A stretch of 64,000 bases of DNA from Mucidula mucida (Eukaryota > Basidiomycota > Agaricomycetes > Agaricales > Physalacriaceae): the NCBI GenBank assembly GCA_015501055.1, contig JADNYV010000001.1, forward strand, positions 310,001 through 374,000, in the 5' to 3' direction. Under the pieces are notes generated by a model. That model made no database searches and was not told the origin of the DNA. It worked only from the letters and a program-made list of their open reading frames with translations. Each line of letters opens with the position of its first letter. The first letter of the stretch is position 1. The position numbers were made by a program, and so were the translations under genes. This document shows, in pieces, positions 16,606 to 27,632 of the stretch.

Positions 16606-18580
16606 ATGACCGTTCTTCGGCCTCCCGTCAGTCCCGCCTCATCGTATGGAGAGGACTTCGACCTCCAAGAAGCCTACGAACAGGAACTTCAGGCGTTGAT
16701 GCACCATTATACTACGCCTGGGGTTGCACCGCCTTCATCCCGCATCACACCTACTATCAAGATACGATCTCAACCAACTTTCAGACCTTGGCACTATTGG
16801 AAGTATGGATGGTTTCTTGCGAGCAAAGGTATTTATCTAGCGGATTCATCTTTCAAACCCTCTTACATCTAGTTTACAGCGACACAAATGACAGGCGACA
16901 TCGTTTCGCACACAATATGGGGCCCTCGAAAAAAGACTTGGGGAATCGAGATGACCTTGATCTCTAGTTTCATGCGCGACGCTGGTCGTCACAGCTTTCT
17001 TATGGACCTTGTAAGTCTTGTCGCCATTGAATGCCGCGTGTTTTTTTTTTCAACGTCGACCATAGCCGTCCATAAGATTTTTCATGAGTATAGGGGGCTT
17101 GGCACCTCTACCCTCCGATGCGCTGGTTACACCAGTCACTTTTCGCGTTCGTCGGCGTCGTCTAAGAGGCATATTAGCCGACTTTGATGCCAGGGAATCA
17201 GGGCACAGGGAGCTCTCCGGCGAATGGGTGGTGGGGAAGAAAACTTGGCGACGTTTGCAAGCCGACTGGAAAACTTCTCAAGCTTCCCGAAAGAGTGGCA
17301 AACAGAGCGTCAAGGTGGGCAAAAAGACCGAGAGAGTCGTGCTCTATATCCATGGAGGTATGCCCCCGCGTCATTCTCGCAGCAATCACATGTTACTGAA
17401 TGTGGGGTTAGGTGCTTACATTGTGGGGAGTCCTGCCTCACAGCGACAAATCTCCGTCCCATTAGCATTGAATACGGATGCTCGTGTGTTCGCCCTGGAC
17501 TACCGATTGGCGCCGGAGAGCACATTTCCAGGACCACTGCATGACGTGGTTAGCGGATACTTGAGGCTTGTGGAGGATCTGAACATTCCGGCAGAAAACA
17601 TCATCATCAGCGGGGATAGCGCCGGTGGTGGACTGTCGCTCGCTTTACTGATGTACTTGCGCGATAACGAGTACCCATTACCGGGAGGTGCCATCCTCAT
17701 GTCTCCTTGGGTCGGTCAGTGAAGCTCCGTTCTCGTAAAATGCTTTCCCTGATATCGTGCACTTTTCCAGATCTTACTATGAGCTGCGAGTCGTGGGATT
17801 CCAACGCATGTTACGATATAGTACCCGTCTTCGCCGCGGACGATTGTCTGAATCCAGTGGTCTCGTATCTTGGTCCATCACTTGAGAAATACTTGACACA
17901 TCCATATGCGAGTCCACTCTTCGGTGACTTTCACGGACTGCCACCACTTCTCATTCAATCAGGGGATTCTGAAGTCTTGCGGGACGAGATAACACTACTT
18001 GCTCATAAAGCTTCCGCTGCAGGTGTAGAAGTCCGGCACGAATTGTACGAAGATTCAGTAAGTACCCAGTGGTGATACACCTCCTTGTGGGCTAACTCAT
18101 TTTCAGGTGCATATATTCCAGTCGTTCCCGTTTCTGGAATCGTGTGCACGGGCGTTCATGGCTATGGATGACTTTGTCCGGGCACTATCCGAGTTGCAAA
18201 GTCACACACCTCAAGCCATCACAGACAACGCCGAGCAGGTCATGGAGACCGAAATTGACAGCGCCAATGCTATGGTAATCAACACCGACGGCGTCACCAC
18301 ATCCTTTGGTAGCCATGGGATCAGGGATCGTCTGGAGGCCGACACAGAATCAGAGTCTGACGACAGCGACAGGCGACCGACACGGGCTCGTCGCTCGCGC
18401 GCGAACAGCCAGTACATCGTTCCTCATCCTGACTGGCAGGGCATTCCCACAGCACCGCCCTCGCCCTCCGTGCGTCGAAATGCGAGCCATGTCGACATCT
18501 CCGCCCTCGTCGACAACTGGCATTCTGGTCCTGCGAACCAGACGCACATGTACAGACATCCGAACCCGTCCATGTTGTAA
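16606..18580 (+). CDS. Alpha/beta hydrolase, hormone-sensitive-lipase (fold-3) family
   Basis: The oxyanion-hole motif YIHGG, the chain RVFALDYRLAPESTFP and the nucleophile elbow SGDSAGGGLSLALL (GDSAG) mark the HSL branch of esterases/lipases. The catalytic Asp is probably in QSGDSEVLRDE and the His in DSVHIFQSFP. The protein starts MTVLRPPVSPASSYG at 16606. Introns follow ASK, MDL, IHGG, SPWV and YEDS, each with GT-AG ends. The C-terminal 110 residues after the His are a poorly structured tail with an acidic TESESDDSD patch and an RRPTRARRSRANS stretch, ending PNPSML. The substrate (short acyl esters, sterol esters or lipids) cannot be told from sequence. No signal peptide is seen. Confidence 0.85.
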
Positions 18581-18942
18581 TATCTAATCCTCTTGCATAT
18601 TTTACTTAATTACCCAAGTGCTGACGTTTCATACAATCTCCAAGATATCCTGCATATTTCGTGTCATCTGTACATACCTGATCCTGTATCCCATAGCATG
18701 CTAGTAACAAAGAACATTTAAACACAAATCAAAGAGCCATGTAACCTGAGATGAGAATGGTGAATTGAAGAGTGTGGCGCAGGATACTCTACGATGTTAG
18801 TGGTATTAAGTAAGACCTTGAGATTTCGTATTACGAACACTCCCCGGATCACCGTTTTCCTTGAAGTTCCTTTCTTCCGTGAGCCATCCAGTTGGCAGTT
18901 ACCATGCAGCAAAAAGCAATATCGCAACCTCATGCTACAAAT
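18581..18942. other. Intergenic
   Basis: This is the 3' flank of the hydrolase gene. It is AT-rich with no coding frame. Confidence 0.45.
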
Positions 18943-19042
18943 AGCCCACCGCGAGGGTCGAACTCGCAGCCTTCAGATGCCACTTCCTAACGCTTGCAAG
19001 CGGATAAAAGTCTGACGCTCTATCCGATTGAGCTAGGCGGGC
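18943..19042 (-). tRNA. tRNA-Lys (UUU) with intron
   Basis: On the - strand the acceptor stem GCCCGCC pairs with GGTGGGC, the D-arm is GCTC..GAGC, the anticodon stem is TCAGA/TCTGA and the T-arm is GCGAG/CTCGC with loop TTCGACC. The anticodon loop starts CTTTTA, giving anticodon TTT (UUU). About 26 bases lie between A37 and the 3' half, the normal place of a nuclear tRNA intron. Confidence 0.92.
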
Positions 19043-19828
19043 TGTTAGTTCTTGATCAAGTACCTGTATATTCGACGTCACACAAACCAGCGGATCCACA
19101 AGGACCCTTACAATGCAATCAGGTCCATCTTCGAGGTCCAGGTACAGTATGACGCATAATGACGCGTGCGGCGTTTGTAACTGAAACGCCCTCGCGCTAA
19201 CATGGTCATGAGTCGCGCCACCATTTGACACGACTTTGTTGTCTCTACGATAACCATCCACAAGACGGTGAACAGTGAACACGTCATACCTGTTAATTCA
19301 ATCCCGGGTGACACAAGTGCTTTCGGAATGGCGCCTGTCGCGGTCGCTAACATTAGACTGCCTCGTCGCTGAAAGTGTCGACCTTTGAGCTACTAGCAAA
19401 ATAAAGAAGGGTTGCTGGTACCACAACGTCCACTACGGCATTACTACGCATTTTCGAAGGGACGAGTTTATGGCATTGTTCAATCTAGCACTGTAATCGA
19501 TCAGATCTCCACAGAATGGAAGTCACCGCCTTTTGTGTTCTTGTCACTGACGAGGGAGCCATTTATCCATTTCCGTCTATTGAAGTGAGACTTATCGACG
19601 CACTCTTTCAAACTGTAACGATCAAGTGGTTTTTGAATGAATTCTCTGACTCAAAATGAGTCTTCAGAATGCTGTTAACACATTTTCTCTCTTGTTCTTT
19701 TCCATAGATCGACATGTACCAAGCATGTACAGGCCCCAGGGCCAGGGCCCAAATAAGATAGATGGCGCCACAATTCTTAAACTCTAAAATTAAACTCGGT
19801 ATCTTCCACCCTGCAAAACAGATGCTGT
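19043..19828. other. Intergenic between tRNA-Lys genes
   Basis: No open frame with coding character and no clear repeat are seen in these 790 bases. Confidence 0.45.
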
Positions 19829-19912
19829 AGCCCACCGCGAGGGTCGAACTCGCAGCCTTCAGATCGCCTAGTCATAAGAGTCTGACGCTCTATCCGATTG
19901 AGCTAGGCGGGC
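19829..19912 (-). tRNA. tRNA-Lys (CUU) with short intron
   Basis: It has the same body as the tRNA gene at 18943-19042, base for base in the stems. The anticodon loop reads CTCTTA, giving anticodon CTT (CUU), with a short intron of about 10 bases before the TCTGA stem. Confidence 0.92.
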
Positions 19913-20758
19913 GATGGATGTCTTTCGGGGCGGGCATCCCTCACCCTCCGATCATGGAAACGAACACCAGCGTGAGCTCGGGCCCTCATGGCGGACTCAG
20001 ACGTTGATGGCGCTGTGAAAGGTTCAAGAAGACAGGAGCAGCTAAGCGTAACGGAGTGAGAATTGTCCGTAATGCTGTGTTCATTGAAGCGATCGAAAGG
20101 TTGATACGACGATCTGAACGGCATGCTCGAGAGCAACGCGCAAGACATTGCGCTTTGTGCGGTCAGATAAGGTGAAACCTCGTTCGTACCAGATAAGAAT
20201 ACGGTTAAGAAGGTCGAGCTAGTTACGTTTCGAAGATCTAAAGAACATCGAAGTCTAGAGGAAATCTGCTAGCAATGCGAACCCTGGAGCTCGCCTCGCT
20301 ACGAAGGGATTCCGGTGTTTCAGTGGAATGAGTATAAACGCACGGAGCACGGGAAAAAGGCAACGTGTGAATAGAAACGTTCATCGCGCGCTTCGATGAC
20401 ATCGTATCGGATGTCAATGGACATGAATGACTCTTGTCTCGACACGCAGTGTGGACGAATGGACGCGTTTGGGTGGTTATCGATATGCAGCCTCGATAGG
20501 AATGTAAAACAAAGTTAATAATAATGAAGAGCAAGATGAATCCGAGTACACTCTAGACGCGCAGATATGCGTTCTATGGGATCTTATCACGCAAAGCGGT
20601 TGACGTACGGAACTGCTTGGGTCCCGGCGGGTAACGGCCGAGAAGGCCCAAGTCTGAAGGCGGATATCGGTTGATGTCATCCCAGCGTAATACCATGCTA
20701 AATAAAAAAGGTGGCCTGGTAACCGCCGAGTGCCCTTGGTCTCTCCCGCCAAAAGTCA
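19913..20758. other. Intergenic, promoter side of the RhoGEF gene
   Basis: No convincing coding frame is seen. The only open frames are short, overlap each other and have no recognisable motifs. Confidence 0.45.
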
Positions 20759-22439
20759 ATGCTGGCTAATGTTGCAGACCTCGTCTATTCCCCGTCGTCG
20801 TCGACCTCGTCGCACAGTCCTGGCGACTTTTCTCTAACCCCCGGAGCCCCGGGACCCAGACGAGCCAACAAGCTGCGGAAATCGCCGCGTGGAGGACATG
20901 CTCTTGCCTTCAGTTTCGTGCCAGATGACCCTCTTGCTGTCGCCCATTTCCCGTATTCTTTTAGTGCACCATCCAGCCCCACGAGTACGGTCCAATATGC
21001 CCCCACAGTCACGTCCACCACACCACTTTTACGCCCAGAAAACGCTCCCAAACGGACTGTCTCGATGCCATCACGCAAGCTCAAGAAGGAAAAGCCCACA
21101 GTCGTCTCTTATGCTCATCTGCCCTCCAACAGCGACGGTCTCAAGCGTCGAGCGACACTTTCGTTTAATTTCCGCCGTAGAAAACCCGATCGCGCCTTGC
21201 AACCGCCTCCACTCCAAGGCGATCTGCCTCCGGTTCGTACTTCTTTTTACCATAGCGTTCACTTTGCTTACTCGCACTTTAGCTTCCATCGCGTCAGACC
21301 AAATTCACAATCGGCCCAAGCGATTCGGATGAAGAGGAAGACGATCATGAAAGCACGCAAAATGATCCCATACATGTCCCAGATTCATTCCCCAACCACG
21401 AGGATCCCACGTCCTTCCCGCGTCCATCTTTCAAAGACGCAGTCATGCCTGAGGTCGCTCTGCAGCGCAGGAACTCTGACTGTGAAGAGCTTGAGACCAA
21501 GCGTCGCCGCCGATGGACCCTCATGACAGATGAGGACATTACCGACCAAGATTTTGCCGAGACCGTGTTCAAACGTACTCACTGCACATCTTGGGACGGC
21601 CACGAGTACGATGAATATCCATATGATGACTTAGGCCTTCTCCGTCATTCTGCATCGCTCGACGACCATGATTCAGACAAGCGGTCGACTCTATTGGCTC
21701 TCTTGACAACCCGAGATCTGTTGCGCACAGAGAGACATTACCTCTCGCAGTTGCATAATCTCATGCAAACTACGCATGCTACGGGACAATGGCCTGCCTA
21801 CCCCTCCCCATCCATCATGCGTGATCATCTCCTCACACTCGTGTCTGCTTCACAGAGCCTCTTGCATGCAATGGAAGCCGATCCCACTGTTACTGGGGTG
21901 GCAAGTGTGTTCATTCAGCTTGAAGACCAGGTTGTACATGCGTTGAGCACCTGGTGCAGTGTCGTTGGCGGTTGGTTCGACGAAGATAGGCGGCGGAAGA
22001 TCAGTCGCGCTCGGAGGAGTCAGTCATCCAAGACCCTTTCTTCCCATTCTCCTCCCCTTCCCTCGGTACCCTCTCGAGCATTGACCGAACCCAATACCCC
22101 TTCTCAGCGTTCTAAAAGCATGTGGCGTAAAAGCTGGACATCTATTCCGAGTCTTATGTCTCCCACGCGATCGCCACCCGTTGACTATCATTCCATACGT
22201 GACCTGGGCATTCTCCCTGTTCAACGTGTTACGCGATATGTTCTTTTCTTCCGGGGTTAGTTCTTTCGCTTAGCGCTCGTACGATTAATCCTGACATTTA
22301 TTGACTTCTAGACCTACTAAAACATACTGATCTCGGCTCACCTTCGCGTGAAGTCGTGGAGGGTGCGATGAGTGTGGCAATGCGCATTGCTCAGCGCTGC
22401 GACGAGGCGCAGGGACATGAACGATTTCTACGTGCCTAA
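20759..22439 (+). CDS. RhoGEF (DH) domain protein
   Basis: The product is probably a guanine-nucleotide exchange factor for Rho/Cdc42 GTPases. The N-terminal third is disordered (Ser/Pro-rich, then basic RKLKKEKPT and RRKPDR) and, after an intron (GTTCGT at about 21235 to GTCAG at 21298), continues with an acidic SDSDEEEDDHES patch. The DH domain runs from DLLRTERHYLSQLHNLM (CR1) to LGILPVQRVTRYVLFFRDLLKHT (CR3 with the conserved LPVQRVTRY), split near its end by an intron after FFR. A Ser/Pro insertion (about 22010-22190) sits inside the domain. The protein ends GHERFLRA, with no PH domain visible, so the usual DH-PH pairing seems absent or lost. Confidence 0.8.
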
Positions 22440-24593
22440 CGACAGTTCACGAATCTTCAATATGTGTCAATGTATGATATGGGTGATGAACTACGTTAAA
22501 AAAAGTTGTCGTAATCTCTGTATCTATTTCATCCTGTACTACCACCAGCATTTCGCGCCACGGTTGCGATACATATTTCTACTCATTATTCGTCCTTTTA
22601 GTTTTCGTTATCGATGCAGTATCCATATATACCCTGCTTAAAGCTTTTACTCGGTTATCACGTCGTCGCTACAGTTGCTGATAGAATTGCATATTCATGT
22701 ACGTTCGTGTGAGGCTGTCAACAAAATGTCAACTTGAACTGGGTAGATGTGGAGATTGATGAAGATGGTGACGATAGCCGCAGCATTCAAAGAAGTTGAC
22801 CAAATTCTCGCTACTCCACTGATAACTAGGATCGTCGTACTCCACCTCGAGCTGGAAGCATGAGCGGGATCGCGTTATTCGAACTCGCGTCATGGACGAA
22901 CTGGAAGCGACTGCGGATAGTGTTGCGGACATGGAGCGGACGCTTCGCGGTCGTAACATCGTCGGCGAGTGGCTATCAGCTATTCGGGTCAACGAACGTG
23001 CCCCAGTCGACCGCCAGCGCGCACCACCGAGATCGCCTCTTGGCTACTTCCGCCAGGTCTTCAAAGACATTTACGCCTGTCAAAGGGCCCTTAGCCACAA
23101 CCGGAGGTACTCATCGCCCCAAGGCCGTTCCAGTGGCGCTATTAAGTCGATGTCATGTAATGTATGCTGCGGCGCATTACTAGTATCTGGGCTGCATGAA
23201 CGCGGGTGACCCTTTTTGAACAGAAGGGCAACGTACATTGTTATCAGACCTTTGTGTGGTATGTACCGCCGTAAGTTCTCGTAGACCAAGCAATGGAAGA
23301 TGGCCGAAATATCTAAACAGATCTAAACGCGGAGTGACGATGGATCTGTTTGGTGGCCAACGGCGGAAAACAGTCAAAGAATTCTCCGACTTCCATTCAT
23401 CAATCGGACGCTGGAGACATTTACTTTTCCCATGAGTTCCATGGGCGCCTTGCTGCGTTCGAGATGAGAACATAACGGTCTGAAGACTCGCCGATCAAGA
23501 CGACGGCAGGGCCAAAGTTTCTTCCATGTACTTCGGGAGCCTACCGTAAAGTACGACCGTCTCAACCCCAAGAATAAGATGAGGATTTGAAAGGACCTAC
23601 GGTACCGAAAGGACGAAAGAGGTCAAAAAATCTGGAAGCGAGGGAAGCGGAAAACATACAGCTGTATTAGGTATAATGCCAATGTTATGGAGGGCAAAAA
23701 TGATATCACGCACAGCTGAGGCATACATGAGTATGGACTCGGCGTCAAAATCAAGATAAAGGCGACCGCCCATGACAAACGGGTACATCAGATCATCCAG
23801 AACGTGTCCGCAGGAGGTTTTCTTTACTGACGCCACAGTCCGACATTCATTGGGGCGCGGGGGATGCATTTCTTCCGAGGACTGCAGTATGAAGCGGTAG
23901 CCTACTCAACTTCAAGAGTCGTGATGGATTGTAACCTGATAGTCATCGGCTGAAGTCAAGGACACGTCCATGATTTCTCAAGTCGTGATAGACGACGAAA
24001 ACGGCATGAGGATTTTGAAAGAAAAATCGATTTGATAGACCCGGCCCCGGGAAAGCGTACGTTGAGCGTATGGGCTTCATGCAGCAATGTTGAAGAGCAC
24101 ACGAAAAGCTGCCCGGGGAATTCTTGTTCCTATCGACCTATGGGTGACAAGGTGCTAAACAGCCTATCCGTCTCTGACGGATTCTCCATCAGCAGAAAAT
24201 GAAAAGTCTTGGAGGAGGGGGTAAGGACTGCCCAAATATCCGGGTCGCGCATGGGATTCAGTTCAACTGGGATTTCGACGCAGCCCTACTCTAAATCCCT
24301 GTAGCGTTGGGAGTGAGGAGGTTCGCAACTGTAGCCTGGGGATGAGGTTCCGCGAAGTGGAAGATACTGTCGATAAGGAGCGCGAGAGACCAGAACACGC
24401 GTCAGACCGCAATATAAACATGTCTGGCTATGCAGACGCGCTGTGTCCGAAATGGCCTTGACATACCCTCTCCGTCGCCTGTTGATGGTAGATGGCAGGA
24501 AGTTTTACGAGTGATAGAATTACATAAGTCACGATGGACTGCCAGAGAAATACGACTGCTAGACACCAAGAACCCGAAAATGAAAGAACAGCG
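22440..24593. other. Gene-poor stretch with two unresolved coding-like islands
   Basis: No complete gene can be assembled. On the + strand, around 22820-23209, a frame reads HERDRVIRTRVMDELEA and SVADMERTLRGRNIVGEW, which looks coding and helical, but its flanks do not extend sensibly. On the - strand, about 23690-23870, a frame reads NECRTVASVKKTSCGHVLDD and LYLDFDAESILMYASAV; again no family is recognised and the upstream joins fail. Either these are exons of genes with frame errors or they are decayed remnants. Confidence 0.3.
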
Positions 24594-25226
24594 CTACAAG
24601 AAGAGTGCGCCAGAGATAAACACCAGTCCTACAAAGGACAGCGATATAGCATGACCACCCCACCGGAGCCCTAAGGCTATTGTGCCATTGCCAGTGTCAA
24701 GGATCTCATTGAGACCGGTAGTGATGTCGCTTATGGTGGTACCAGTAGTGGTATCAGGGGAGGCCTGTTCTTGACACTGTTTGAATGCTGATGGAGGATC
24801 AGAGGTCTACTCTATATCAATAACGAGAGAAGCGCACTCTTGGCCAAAGTTTTTCCCTGTGAGTCTGTCGCAGCAGTCGTGTTGTAACAGTGTAGACACT
24901 TCTCCATCCGCGGTGCGTATACCATAGAGCACATACAGGTGGAATCAGCGCTGCCACACCCCTTAGGATAACGATCAGGCCAAGGTACGAGAGATGAAGG
25001 GAGGAAGACCCACATAGACTGTCATGAGAATTCCATAGCAGTCGGCCATGCACGCGGAAGGAACGATGGTGGTATCGATGGAGGATAAGTTTCGGGGTAA
25101 TAGGACGTCTGAGTCCAGGGCTTGGACAAAATGAGGACGAGTGCGTCAATCCGAATCGATGAAGCGTACCTTGGCCCAACAGACAGATGAAAAGAGTGTG
25201 ATAAAAAGAGCGACAGGATACCACAT
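24594..25226 (-). CDS. Small secreted Cys-rich protein with likely GPI anchor (CFEM-like)
   Basis: The first exon is a signal peptide, MWYPVALFITLFSSVCWA. The next blocks give SIDTTIVPSACMADCYGILM, then GCGSADSTCMCSMVY and MEKCLHCYNTT, a spacing like that of CFEM and related fungal cell-surface domains (paired Cys, CxC, CxxC). The last part is Ser/Thr-rich (SPDTTTGTTISDITTG) and ends in a hydrophobic tail AISLSFVGLVFISGALFL, as in GPI-anchored wall proteins. Two introns are evident near 25105-25170 and 24963-25019. The exact borders of the first one and of the join before TSDPPSAFKQC are uncertain, because simple joins miss the frame by one base. Role unknown; CFEM proteins serve in haem uptake, adhesion or host contact. 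Confidence 0.55.
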
Positions 25227-25717
25227 CGTATACCGCGACAGTGGTGGGGCGGAGAAGGAAGGGAGGGGGAATTGAAAACAAAGAGGCAATCCAGGCTCTC
25301 AGCATTTAAGTACCGCAGACGACACGTCTTCCCCTGTATTGCATGTCGTGGAATAGGGGATGAAGAGCATCCAGATATCATAAAACACAGGAACAAGCAG
25401 GGGGACAGGATTCTGGTAGTGCCTGGTGCAAAAGAACTCGAAAGTTTTAGGACGGCCAGAAAACAGCCTGGCAACCCGATTGAGGTTCATTGGCAGAGCT
25501 CAGTAGTCGTCCATGAGGCAAAAAGCTATCCAAATATATCGGGATATTGTACAGTAGTCATCAGTGCAAGCAACGGTCCTTGTCGTTTGCATAGCTTCAG
25601 TGCTTCAATCGAAGATCGGTTGAGATCAGTAACGGCAGTCGCCGACGTCGGAAAGGGGTAGTAAGGATTGGCGGGTCACGGGACACGCGACGCGCTTGTC
25701 ATACGTTGACTACCATC
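25227..25717. other. Intergenic, divergent promoters
   Basis: This lies between the CFEM-like gene (-) and NNF1 (+). No coding frame is recognised. Confidence 0.45.
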
Positions 25718-26524
25718 ATGTCTGTTTCGGGCAGGTCCAACGACGACACCGCCCGATGGAAATATTTCCACTCGGCGCTGCAACTCGCCATTCAGCGCTC
25801 TGCGCATAGATGGACGTATGTCCCACTCTTTCTTACGTGCTCAAGTTCAAATCTCTTTAGGTACCAAGATTTCACGGAATGTTTTCCTTTGTACACTAGC
25901 GAAGACAAGGACGGATCTATGGCTGTATTCCAACAAATATCAGAGTTTATTGAAACAAACTCGTCGGTGTGTAGTTGTACTTACATAGTACGGACAGCTA
26001 ACATTCGCTGGAGAGAGAACTGGAAGGTCTATTCGCCAAATATGACGTCCGAAACAACATAAATCTCCTCCACCGCGTCCTTAGAGAAGCCGAAGAACGC
26101 ATTAATCGTGGAGAAGATCCCAAAGATGCCTGGCGAGACGGCTTAGATCCTCGCGCTGCCATCGCGGCCCGCACGATACCCAAACTTGAAGAGGAGACAA
26201 GACAGTTGCGCGCAACTCTCGCGCAGGTGCGATCTACATCGCTTCGGTATTAGTGTTCCCTGAACATATCCAGTGTGAAGAGGATAACAATCGCTTGATT
26301 GAACAACTCGGACGAACAGTCCAAGCTACCGATGAAGGGGATGAGAAGACTAGGCGCCTGCTTCAAATGTTTAGTTCGGTAAAGCCCTTCCCATTCGCAA
26401 AGTTAAGACTATCCTCACTTGTTGTTTGTAGATGCTTGAGCAGTGGAAGGAAGTTCCAGATCAAGAAATCGAGGACTGGGCACGTAACACTATTGAAGAA
26501 ACGAAGCCCACACTGCGTTCGTAA
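25718..26524 (+). CDS. NNF1: Kinetochore MIND/Mis12 complex subunit Nnf1
   Basis: Nnf1 (PMF1 in animals) links centromeric chromatin to the outer kinetochore. The family pattern is WKYFHSALQLAIQRSAHRWT followed by FTECFP, then FQQISEFIETNSSRELEGLF and KYDVRNNINLLHRVLREAE. Next come WRDGLDPRAAIAARTIPKLE and a coiled coil EEETRQLRATLAQLEEDNNR, ending ETKPTLRS. The length of about 200 residues is normal. Introns at RWT|YQD (GTATGT to TTTAG), ETNSS|RELE, AQ|LEE and FSS|ML are short and keep frame. The start at 25718 (MSVSGRSNDD) is the only good Met. Confidence 0.85.
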
Positions 26525-27632
26525 ACTGTATTAGCGGGTCTGTGATGTTGTTGTATCTACTAGTATGCCGTTATCTGACATTTCCACTACGTTTTGGAGA
26601 GCCGAAGAACGTCCAGGTTGACAGTCAGCCCGGGGCAAAGACTCGTTATCGAGAAAACATCAACAACATGGGTGAGATGAACTCTGGCCACTCTGGATGC
26701 TTGAGGAGAATTTCTAATAACGACAAGCCTTCCTATGTCCAGCATTCCGGACCTCGATGAACCTGAAGTCGCCAGCACCATCTCCCGTCTTCTGCATAGC
26801 CAACTCCAGGATAGTCGAATTTGTGAGTATTCCCGGATTGAAGCTGATAAGGAGTTTGCATATGGCCCACCCAGAACATGGTGTAACTATTGGGTGGTAC
26901 GAGGCGCGCAACTGCTGCATGGCGCAAACCATCATTCATGCCATTCGGTACTAGATCGTTATACATGCCATCGTTGACAGAGGACATTACTGACCGACAG
27001 CTCGACCTGATGGACACTCAGCAGGTTTCTTATCTCACCAACAAATTTGAACTCATTAACCTCCGCCAATCAAGTAGGAAGCATCGACGCCTTTCTCAAT
27101 GGTAAACTAAGTGACGAAGCGGCCTGAGGCAAGTCAAAAGTCGCGAAAGGAACACACGGCGCGTTTAATGGTGTCGCCTTTTATGACAACCTCTAGCGCT
27201 TGCAGATATCACAACCTCTAGGCGAGTACCGCAGTGTCAGTCCGATTGTGATGGTAGGATGAAATCGTAATTCCCGATCGATGGGACACTGGCTTGAACG
27301 TTAACTAGCAAGATATTGGAACTTATGGTATCGAGACTGCTCGTGTCCTTAAACACGTTGTCCTAGGGAGAGAACATGCATAATATCTTGTCGAAAAAAG
27401 AGTCGAACAGCTATACGCAAGAGGGAGAACGCAAAGCAAACACGTCTGACACGTCCCATTTGCGCACGGATGAGCCAGGGTTGAGCAAATATGAAAATGT
27501 TGTTGAGGACACTGAGTAACGAGTTAATAGATAGATCAGCCACTGAGCCAGAATTAAGTTAATCTACAGACGTGTAGTAGTCCATGTAAATACCCATAGA
27601 ATTGTGAAATTGCGTATAAATCGTCGAGGACT
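26525..27632. other. Unresolved stretch, possible small gene at about 26570-27105 (+)
   Basis: On the + strand, fragments MPLSDISTTFWRAEERPG, SPGQRLVIEKTSTTW and SIPDLDEPEVASTISRLLHS look coding but fall in different frames, with only partly acceptable splice sites between them. Further fragments reach about 27105. The protein is not recognised. From 27110 to 27632 nothing is seen except the 3' flank of the F-BAR gene. Confidence 0.25.

Noticed and set aside
24817..25305. A 162-residue hydrophobic open frame on the - strand that looks like a membrane protein
   Set aside because: It runs through two introns of the CFEM-like gene in another frame; the spliced gene with signal peptide, Cys pattern and GPI tail explains the region better.
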